Positions 55,440 to 64,000 of a stretch of 64,000 nucleotides of DNA are shown piece by piece. The notes beneath the pieces were generated by a model. That model worked only from the letters and a program-made list of their open reading frames with translations. It had not been told where the DNA came from and did not search any database. How positions within the stretch are numbered: the first letter of the stretch is position 1; each line of letters starts with the position of its first letter. The DNA is from Calliopum simillimum (taxonomy: Eukaryota; Arthropoda; Insecta; Diptera; Lauxaniidae). Position numbers and translations under genes: made by a program. The stretch covers positions 83,620,909 to 83,684,908 of the forward strand of contig OX638368.1 of assembly GCA_951812925.1 (NCBI GenBank). Direction: 5' to 3'.

Positions 55440-56835
55440 ATTTGTATTGCATTCTTCTTTAACTCCTAGGAGGAGCATAGGGCCCATATCTCCATTTGTT
55501 ACGATCCCGATTTCCCGATTCTTTGATTTCCTTTTCCAACGACCTTTTCCAGTTAGTTTTGGGTCTACCATGTCCTCTACTACCTTACGGATTCCACTCA
55601 AGAGCCAGGCGACAAACTTCGCTGTGTGGTTTCCGGAGAGTGTGACCAATTCATCTCCATTTGCACAGCTTGACCTCGTTTGCTATAGTCCTCTGCTTGC
55701 ATTTTTGATGTAGCTCGGCATTTGATATAGTGCGAGGCCACCAAACCTTTAGTATACGCCTTAAGCATTTGTTGACGAATACTTGCAGCTTAAACGTTAG
55801 TTGTTCAGTAACAAGCCATGTTTCGCAACCATATTAAAAATTCGAATCAAAAATGCGCACTCTCGTTTTGGTGGATATAACAACAGAAGACCATATTTTG
55901 TTCAGTAGAGCAAACGCGCCTTTTGCTTTTGTTATTCTTGAGTTTATATCCTCTTTTGCTCCACCATCCATGGAGATAATGCTGCCTAAATACGTGAAGC
56001 TATCGACGTTTTCGATGTCATCACTGCCAGCTTTAAACATGATGTCATTCCTGTTTGCGTTTAGCTTCATACTTTTGGTCTTGGATACATTGATTTTTAG
56101 GCCGGCCTTTTGTGGTTCCAAGACAAGGTCTTCAATTTTGCTTTGCATATCTGAATGTTTGGACGATAAGAGGCAGATGTCGTCAGCGTAGTCGAGATCT
56201 GCTAGATGTTCGGTAAAGTTCCATTGGATACCCCTTTTGGCCTTATTAAGAGCTTTGTCTAGGATATCGTCAAGACCAATAAGGAAGAGAGATGGTTAAA
56301 TTAGTGGTGAATGCCTGTGACAACAACCCGTTGTGTAACACACTGCATTTAAAGTCGTCATATTGTGCACGTACTAAGTTTATGGCCTTTGCGGCAATAC
56401 CTCTTCGTTGCAGTGAAACCCAGATGTTTTCTCGGCAGACACTGTCGAAGGCAGCGCTCTAGTCTACGAAGACAATTTGAAGTGCAGCACGCCATTCGCA
56501 TGATTGTTCGACAATTATTCCGAGCGTGTTGATTTGATCCACGCATGATCGGTTTCGCCGGAATCCTGTTTGCTGCTTTCGAATGGCCGAATCAAGTTTT
56601 TCGCTTACCCTGCTTAGAAGCACTTTCGTCAATACTTTTGATGGTACTGAGAGCAAGGTAATGCCTCTATAATTTCGGCACTCGCTTAGGTCGCCTTTTT
56701 TCGGTGATTTGACTAACATGCCATGGAGCCAATCTTCTGGCAAACGCTCTTCGCTCCAGATTTTGGTGAGCAGAGGATGGATGGCGCATGCCTTTAGCAG
56801 TTCAGCTGTTATTTGAAAATTTTGATGAACCATAT
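55440..56835 (-). mobile_element. RTE-like LINE, copy 2
   Basis: On the minus strand: QITAELLKACA, WSEERLPEDWLHGMLVKSPK, NYRGITLLSVPSKVLTKVL, RKQQTGFRRNRSCVDQINTL, then a stop replacing a Tyr before AAFDSVCRENIWVSLQ, AINLVRAQYDDFKCSVLHNG, a deletion of the GVRQGC..P block, GIQWNFTEHLADLDYADDIC (catalytic YADD), KAGLKINVSKTKSMKLNANR, SFTYLGSIISMDGGAKED, and a 3' half with YGCETWLVTEQ and WIGHTLRKP-like sequence. 5'-truncated at about 56835; the 3' end is near 55440. Closely related to the copy at 46829-51700. Confidence 0.85.
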
Positions 56836-57729
56836 TGGTTCAAGTTATAGGAGAATCATTCCTAACTATGCATGGGTATAATTAAATCCATGTGAATTTT
56901 ACTCATTTCACAAAGAATGTACCATAGGATTTAAGTACTTCCCTTTTTCTAAATGTGTAAGTTTTTAAAAATGATGAAAAAATGTAAACTTTATCTTTAT
57001 TTGCAAAAAAGTTATTTCCCACACATCAAAAAGTATATGGATAAAGTATAAACTTATTTAGGTATACTTTTTGTTTTTATAAACTTATGTATTCCAATTT
57101 TTTTATATAATTTATACAATTTTTTTCTATAAAGTTATTCTAAACCAAAATTGTTATGAACTATAAATTTTATTCCAAAATTGTATAAAAACTTTTGACA
57201 AAATGTCAAAAACGTCAAAACGTCTCGTCATCGAACACAAAATTTAGCATTTGTAGAAAAATCATTTTGCGCAGCAGTTCGGAAAGGATCATAGTGTTGA
57301 AAATAAATAAGTACTTATTATGAGTAAGATAAAAAGACTATTTGGTATAAAAGTGTTAAAGTTAAAAAAAAAGGAAGATAGTGCCTTTTTCATCGTTATC
57401 AGCTTGTAGCAAGCACGCCACTTGCACCTATCATCGCCATCACCACCAATATTGTCATCGGCACCATCATTGGCCAACCACCTCAGAGTGTTTCGCAGAA
57501 AATCAACGTGTTCATTGTCACATTAGCGCGTTTAGCAGCATATTTGCGTATCAAGCAGAACATCTCTGTTGCCAAAGAGAACAGCGATTCAGAAGTAATA
57601 GGTATTTCACATTTCACCTTTGCATATAAGTATACATATACGTTAGTTGAAAACAATATGATTTGGACCCCTGCACAGTGGTCGGAAAATCTAAAAAGTT
57701 TTGCCAAAATTCTGAAAGTCGGTAATAAG
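56836..57729. other. AT-rich interval, no gene recognised
   Basis: 57066-57150 (TTTTATAAACTTATGTATTCC, first 20 bases, then TATTCTAAACCAAAA) matches 51715-51777, a short shared repeat of unknown kind. Small overlapping ORFs in 57380-57845 show no recognised similarity. Confidence 0.4.
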
Positions 57730-58175
57730 ATTTTTTTGATGATGCTGATTACGAATCCGAAATTCATTTTAAAAAAAACAAAATGGCGGACCACAATGGT
57801 GCACAAATAATGCTTAACCAAATATATTCTCACGAAAGTCGGCAATTTGAGGTTTATGATGATGTTGATTACTAATCTGAAATCTATTTAAAAAAAAAAA
57901 ACAAAATGGCGGAACCAAAATGTTGGACTAAATACTGCTTAGCTGCATTTATTAGCACCAAAAACGGTACATGGGAGTTTCAGATGTTATTTATAACGAA
58001 TCTGAAATCTATTTTATGAAATACAAAATGGCGGATCCACAATAACGAACCGTTCAGTGCAAAACTATATTAATCAATAAGAAGTGAGTTATTGGGATTT
58101 TTGTGGTCATTTATTGGAAATATGAAATTCATTTTTGTAACACAAAATGTCACATCCAAAATTTCAGTCAAAATA
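57730..58175 (+). repeat. Four tandem units of about 115 bp with AAAATGGCGGA
   Basis: Each unit carries GATTACGAATCCGAAATTCA or a variant (GATTACTAATCTGAAATCTA, TAACGAATCTGAAATCTA, GGAAATATGAAATTCAT), an A-rich run, and ACAAAATGGCGGA or ACAAAATGTCACA. Units start near 57745, 57858, 57985 and 58100. Divergence is substantial. Confidence 0.7.
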
Positions 58176-58614
58176 TGCTGAACAGAAGTTATTTTTTCCA
58201 CTTGTTTAATGAGACGCTTTATTTAAAAAAAAAAAAAAAAATACTTCGAAGGAATAGGTTAACTTCAAACTCAAACGAGAAGAGTTTTTTATGCACAGAG
58301 GTCTTTCTGACTACTGAAACGAGCAAAGTGATATATGCGAAAAAAAAACTTTTTTAAACCCAGTTTGTCTTATTAAGATTCCAGTCCTAAGGAAAAATAT
58401 GCAACCAAAAAGTGACACCACGGATCTGCAAAAAGCAGAAAATTGGAAAATAGCTTTAAGTGAAACGATGGAAGTCACACAACACAATATATACGATAAA
58501 GGTTACCAATATGATAAATTAGATAGAAGAATAAAATCATTGGTTTTACCAGAACAGGTTGAAAACATACACTTTAGAATACTGAACTATGTATAAATTA
58601 TGTACATAACATTA

Positions 58615-59888
58615 GGGCTGTTGAAAAAAAAATTTTTTTCGAATTTCTTAGATATACTTTGGCATCACGTTCTACATCATGACAGAATATCCCATGAATT
58701 TTTTCAGATTTTTAAATGCATTTTTAAAGGTGGATCAAAGCAAAAATATATTTTTATAATTTTTTTTTTTTAGCATTAATTATAAAATGTTGTCAAACAA
58801 TTTGAAGAATTTGTTTTAGAGTAACTTAAAAACATTCATTCTGTTTGTTTTTTAATGAACTTTAAAACCTACGTTGTAATTTTGACAAACAAAAATTTTA
58901 CACCTCTTAAAAAACGAAAAACTGCTTTAAAAAAGCGAAATTTAACGGTTTTCAGAGAAAAAAGTCATCGTGCTTTAAACGAAATGAACATTTTTTAATT
59001 TACAAGATCTCATTTAAAAGAGCTCTTAAAAACCTTCAAGACAAGACATGTTAAGACTTTTTTGGGCCAGCAAGCTCGATGATATAACGTTTGAAACATA
59101 GTAATGCAGCCCCGTGAAAGGCAAAACGCTTTTTTACTCGAGAGGGAGGCATCTTACAAAAAAGTGCGCATGGAGTAAAATGCTTAGAATCATCCAAGGA
59201 ACAACTGTGAATTGTTTTTTTTTTTAGAAAGTTTATTAAAAATGACGTTAAAAAATGTTTTTCTAAAAATAAATAAAAAAAAAAAAAACAATTCACAGTT
59301 GATCCTTGGATGATTCTTAGCATTTTATGCCATGTGCACTTTTTTGTAAGATGCCTCCCTCTTCAGTTAAAAAGCGTTTTGCCTTTCACGGGGCTGCATT
59401 ACTATGTTTCAAACGTTATATCATCGAGCTTGCTGGCCCAAAAAAGTCTTAACATGTCTTGTCTTGAAGGTTTTTAAGAGCTCTTTCAAATGAGATCTTG
59501 TAAATTTAAAAATGTTCATTTAGTTTAAAGCACGATGACTTTTTTCTTTGAAAACCGTTAAATTTCGCCTTTTTAAAGCAGTTTTTCGTTTTTTAACAGG
59601 TGTAAAATTTTTTTTTTTGTCAAAATTACAACGTAGGTTTTAAAGTTCATTAAAAAACAAACAGAATGAATGTTTTTAAGTTACTCTAAAACAAATTTTT
59701 CAAATTGTTTGACAACATTTTATAATTAATGCTAAAAAAAAAATTATAAAAATATATTTTTGCTTTGATCCACCTTTAAAAATGCATTTAAAAATCTGAA
59801 AAAATTCATGGGATATTCTGTCATGATGTAGAACGTGTTGCCAAAGTATATCTAAGAAATTCGAAAAAAAAAAATTTTTGAACAGCCC
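58615..59888. repeat. 1.3 kb near-perfect palindrome, family F4, long copy
   Basis: GGGCTGTTGAAAAAAAAATT and its mirror ending AACAGCCC are flanked by TA (58613-58614, 59889-59890). Arms about 58615-59235 and 59270-59888 match almost completely (GATATACTTTGGCATCACG, GACAAGACATGTTAAGAC, GCAAAACGCTTTTTTACTCG and mirrors). The TA flanks suggest Tc1/mariner-type mobility. Related to 46218-46541. No coding sequence. Confidence 0.9.
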
Positions 59889-59890
59889 TA

Positions 59891-61680
59891 ATTTAACATT
59901 CCTAAGGTTTATAAAGTGTGTGGTACAATTTTTGAAGTTTCCAATTGTTAAAAATGCACTTTCAGTTTAATGCATAAAGTAAAACTTTCACTTAAATTTT
60001 TGGAAGTATGGAATCTATAAACTCCATAATTCGTTAGAAATTGTTTCTATTACCAAAATGCATGTATCATGAACTTTAACAGTTTTCTCATTACAAAACG
60101 ACGTTGGAGTAAAATAATAATGTACATTTATGCTTCAAGGAAATATGTAATTGAAAATTTTTTATGTAATTTATGAAATTTGTTTCTCTTAAAATGAATA
60201 AACACATGTAATTTTTGTAAAATATTTTTTTTATTATGGAATTTATACTGCGTATCAATATCATTTTTTAATTCCGAAATATTTATTCGAAAATTATGTA
60301 AAACTGGTTTATATAGCACAATATGAATTTTATATAAAATGGTTTAAAACACTTTCATACGAACTTCTATATAAAATTTATACAAAACTAGTTTAAAAGA
60401 TTTTTGTATGGTGATACTATTAAATTTAAACCAAAATAATGTAAATTGTATTAATACTTTACTTGTATAAATTTTATACGAACAAGTATAAACGTTTTGT
60501 ATACCAAGTTGTAGCATAGATTTTATATCAAATTTGGTGTGGATTTGTATTCATTTCAATTTGGTTTGAATTTTACACCAAAACTATTTGCTGTGTACTT
60601 TCTATCAATGTTAGAAAAAACGTTTCCGATTCGAGCACAGTGTTGCCTATTGATAAAAAAACATTATGCAGAAAACTAAAAAAATGTTTTCTTTATTGCC
60701 TCGAGCCAGAATTGAACCGTTGACTCGATTTATTTATTTTTTTTATAGACATTATTGTAGTAGCAGGGACACGCGGTCTGTACCCTCATGTACGGCCTTA
60801 TATTTGGGAACAATGTTTTCAAATAATCAGCGTTTGTATCAGTATTAATGGGTTTTTTCTCGCTAGGTTATGCTTAGTATATATCTAAATTATGTTAACA
60901 TACAAATACACCCACACAATTACAGATGTACATTCACAGTCATACATATAAAATGAATGGCTGATGAATTTTATCATGATGTCGATGGATAAATATGATT
61001 ATGTATCTCATGGCATCTCATCTCATCGCATATCGCCCTGATGTTGTTGCATCTACATTAACATAAAGCTTCATCGCAATTAGTTGTTGCTGTTGTTGTT
61101 GTTGTTGTTGCTCTAGTTGTTCTTGTTGTGGTTATTATTATTGCTTCGTTCCTTTATATTAAATTTTACTACGAATTGGAATAAGGATAATAAATCTTAT
61201 TACAGTCAGAGCAAAAGATTGTGTAAACTCAGCGTTTATGCAGCACAGAAAATTGAATTTTAATTAATTTTATGTACCTACCCATAAAGTTTTCAAATAT
61301 TTATTTTGAATATTAATTTTTTATGAACATTGGTACTATGCTAACGATATTTAATTATGCTTCGAAGGATAACTGGGTGGCTGTACTATATAGATGAGTA
61401 TGCTTGAAAATATGGAGAAATGAGGGTGTTTTTAGTGTTAATTACTGCACTTGAGGTACTTGATAAGTCGCAGTTTTCAAGTGATTTACACCTCAGTGAT
61501 ATCTGATACACGTAACATTTGTGTTTTTTCTCGCACTTTTCATATCACTCAACCAAAAATATAAATATTAATTACCAATCCCAGTTAATAATTACTTAAA
61601 CTATTCTAGGCATATGGAACTATGCATACGCAATTTTATTTAGAACTCACTACATAAAATTCAAATGGTGCTGACGGAAA
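59891..61680. other. Intronic sequence, no gene recognised
   Basis: 60300-60600 contains repeated TTTATACAAAACTAG-type phrases. 61081-61112 is a GTTGTT microsatellite. 60900-61600 looks single-copy. At 60690-60730 the minus strand reads GAGTCAACGGTTCAATTCTG, a B-box-like relic. Confidence 0.4.
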
Positions 61681-61689
61681 TATGCGGCT

Positions 61690-62262
61690 ATACGTCTCTC
61701 GGAAATAACGCCATAGGAAATAACACCAGAAAACTTTTTGGAAATTACGCCAAAAAACTAATTGGATCTGTCATTTTTAAAAGGGGATATGTGACGAAAT
61801 TAAAGCTTATGGAAAACTTAAGAAAAACCCTCGTAAGTTTGGTAAATCTTATTTTAGTGCAATTTTAGTGATGAGGGTTAACTAACAATAAAAGAAAGCA
61901 GTAATATGCGAGCTTGGAAAATATATAAACCAACCAGTGCCATCGCCACAACGGCAAAAAAGCAAAAGAATAATTCTCTGCCGAGCGACACATATCCCCT
62001 TTAAAAAATGACCGATTCAATTAGGAAACAACGCCAGAATTTTTGGAAATGATTCCATAGGAAATAACGCCATACGAAATTTTTTTGGAAATAACGCCAG
62101 AAAAATCTACATATTAACTAGGAAATAACGCCAGAAAAGTTGTTGGCTTTATTTCCAAAACAAAATGGAAATAACACCAGAATTTCGTGTGAAGATTTTT
62201 CTGGCGTTATTTCCAAAAAATTTTCTGCCGTTATTTCCTATGTCGTTATTTCAGGGAGCTCG
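61690..62262. repeat. GGAAATAACGCC repeat cluster with inverted ends
   Basis: About a dozen copies of GGAAATAACGCCAGAAAA, or its complement TTTTCTGGCGTTATTTCC, occur in 570 bp: forward in the left two-thirds, inverted on the right. The ends CTCTCGGAAATAACGCCATA and its near-mirror (CATGTCGTTATTTCAGGGAG-like) suggest a foldback MITE. No ORF. Confidence 0.75.
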
Positions 62263-62441
62263 TTTATACAAATTTAAGGAACACAAATGTTTATGTGAAT
62301 ACAATAACTAAGGGGCCAGTCAATTTGAATCAGTCCAGTAATGCCGCGATGTTCTCATCGAACGTACTTCAAGTTTGCTCCAGTCCAAAAAGAAAAAATT
62401 AATTCATAATTTTTTTAATTATTTAAGTACTCTTAGTACAT

Positions 62442-63895
62442 GTACATTAGCTATGGGCTTAATAACAATTTTTCGATTTTTATACCCTGCGGTGGTTTTT
62501 TATGTGAGGTTTGATGAAAAAGTAAGTGAGCCAAAATTTGGAGGGGGTGGGGTGGGTCTAACCCTTGCCGGTTTTGAGTCAAAGTTCGAATTTTGGGGGT
62601 AAAATTTTTAAAAAAAGCTTCTAACTGCAAACCAGTTATACTTACAGGCATAGAATGTATGACCAACCCCCATTATATTTTTTACCCCAACATTTTCACC
62701 AAACATACTTATCCCCTATCTCTACCCCTAAGGGTCGCTCCCATATAAGTCTTCATTTTCATGACATTTTTATAAAATCGACCTCCACCACCCCCAGGCT
62801 GCCCCTACATTGTTCAAAAGTATGACCTACCCCCATTATTTTTTCCACCCCATTATTTTCAGCAAACATACTTACCCCCTATCTCCACCCCCTAGTGGTG
62901 CTCCCATACAAAAATACTCATATTTATGTTAATTAATAAACATTTTTGATCTCATCACCCCTACTGCCCCCATATTGCTACTTAGGAAGGTAAAATGTAT
63001 GACCGACCCCCATTAATTTTTCCAGCTCGACAATTTTACAAGACATACTTGCCCTCTATCTCCACCCTCTAGGGGTGCTCTCATACAAAAGCGGTCCGGG
63101 GTGCGACTTTATACTGGTGTACTAATATTGCATCTGTTACAAAAATTAATTGCCACAGTTACAGTGGTTTTGAATTCAAAAAAAAAAAAACGCGTATCAC
63201 GTATGACGGAAACGAGCAGTTACTGGGTGTGCCGATCGTACCATCCGGTAAAGGTAAAGAACGGAGATAGAGGGCAAGTTTGTTTAGTAAAATTGTCGGG
63301 CTGGAAAAATTAATGGGGGTCGGTCTTACATTTTACCTTCCTAAGTAGCAATATGGGGGCAGTAGGGGCGATGAGAGCAAAAATGTTTATTAATTAACAT
63401 ATATATGAGTATTTTTGTATGGGAGCACCCCTAGGGGGTGGAGATAGGGGTTAAGTATGTTTCGTGAAAATGATGGGGTGGAAAAAATAATGGGGGTAGG
63501 TCATACTTTTGAACAATGTAGGGGCAGCCTGCGGGTAGTGGAGGTCGATTTTATAAAAATGTCATGAAAATTAAGGCTTATATGGGAGCGACCCTTAGGG
63601 GTAGAGATAGGGGGTAAGTATGTTTGGTGAAAATGTTGGGGAAGAAAATATAATGGGGGTTGGTCATACATTCTATGCCTGTAAGTATAACTGGTTTGCA
63701 GTTAGAAGCTTTTTTCAAAATTTTACCCCCGAAATTCGAACTTTGACTCAAAACCGGCAAGGGTTAGACCCACCCCACCCCCTCCAAATTTTGGCTCACT
63801 TACTTTTTCATCAAACGTCACATAAAAAACCACCGCAGGGTATAAAAAGTTAATTTTTAAAAATGTCCATACAAACTAGCCCATAGCTAATGTAC
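62442..63895. repeat. 1.45 kb palindrome, family F5
   Basis: GTACATTAGCTATGGGCT pairs with AGCCCATAGCTAATGTAC. Arms (62442-63070, 63265-63895) share ATACCCTGCGGTGGTTTTTT, GGGTGGGGTGGGTCTAACCC, ATAGAATGTATGACCAACCC and their mirrors, with three G/C-rich internal sub-repeats (CCTATCTCCACCCCCTAG type). Loop about 195 bp (63071-63264). No transposase. Confidence 0.9.
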
Positions 63896-64000
63896 TAGGG
63901 ATTTCAGTGCCGGGATCCCGGGATTCGAGCCTTTTTGCAGTCCCGAAAATCCCGGGATTAGTGCTACCAATCCCGGGATTTCTTTTGTAAGTTTTTTTTG
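63896..64000. repeat. TCCCGGGATT repeat, hAT-MITE-like, cut by the window edge
   Basis: TAGGGATTTCAGTGCCGGGA begins a stretch with five or so TCCCGGGATT copies in both orientations, resembling insect hAT MITEs with CCCGGGAT arrays. The right end lies outside, so its target duplication cannot be checked. Confidence 0.5.

Larger units (their letters stand above)
52914..64000 (+). other. Octbeta2R: Receptor intron 3, at least 11 kb, 3' end outside window
   Basis: Begins GTAAGTACAT. No further receptor exon is recognisable. 53000-53880 looks mostly single-copy, with ATGT/TACA microsatellites; the remainder is dominated by mobile DNA. Confidence 0.7.

Noticed and set aside
57381..57845. Overlapping ORFs of 82-120 codons on both strands
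   Set aside because: No recognised domain, no splice support and antisense to one another; left unannotated.
61690..62262. CRISPR array
   Set aside because: Repeats are irregularly spaced, occur in both orientations and lie in an insect genome; no cas genes.

Overview
The window is AT-rich animal DNA from a fly. One host gene can be identified with confidence: the first three coding exons, on the plus strand, of a beta-adrenergic-like octopamine receptor that best matches insect Octbeta2R (32604-33261, 52482-52679, 52742-52913). The 3' half of the gene lies beyond the right edge. The receptor sequence, the INE-1/DINE-1-like repeat tails and the mix of mariner, Tc1, pogo and hAT remnants point to a higher dipteran, probably not Drosophila itself (a tephritid-type fly would fit). 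The genus cannot be fixed from this window.

Layout. 1-32600 is the 5' flank or 5' introns of the receptor and is mostly mobile DNA. Its parts are: palindromic repeats at 1-533 and 4010-4975; a TA-flanked inverted-repeat element (3515-6948) carrying a broken, intron-containing piece of a neuroglian-like gene; a 2.2 kb palindrome (7944-10182); a deleted mariner (10403-11144); a pogo-like relic joined to a DINE-like repeat (11405-12335); a 353 bp MITE; a LINE RNase H relic; a Tc1-like element made of two inverted half-copies (15683-17735); a second pogo-like element (20084-21075); a 1.9 kb palindrome (23139-25043); tandem DINE-like copies (26145-27525); and a palindromic hAT-like element (28701-31409) with a further DINE-like copy inside. 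Receptor exon 1 follows at 32604-33261. Its 19.2 kb intron holds hAT-type MITEs, a pogo relic (37863-38706), a palindrome nested in a CCCAA-ended element (41898-43680), mariner relics and a LINE-in-LINE nest (46829-51700). Exons 2 and 3 are at 52482-52913. The remainder is downstream intron containing a mariner nested in a DINE-like tail, an inverted RTE-like LINE, a tandem-repeat tract and two more palindromes.

The receptor is the only evident functional host gene; the 48093-50329 LINE reading frame is the only long intact element ORF. The striking feature is the amount of long, near-perfect inverted-repeat DNA: about a dozen foldback units totalling roughly 14-15 kb. They form at least three homologous pairs, and the Tc1-like unit suggests how they may arise, by inverted duplication of one half of a transposon. 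Element names rest on visible motifs, termini and target duplications; no database search was possible.
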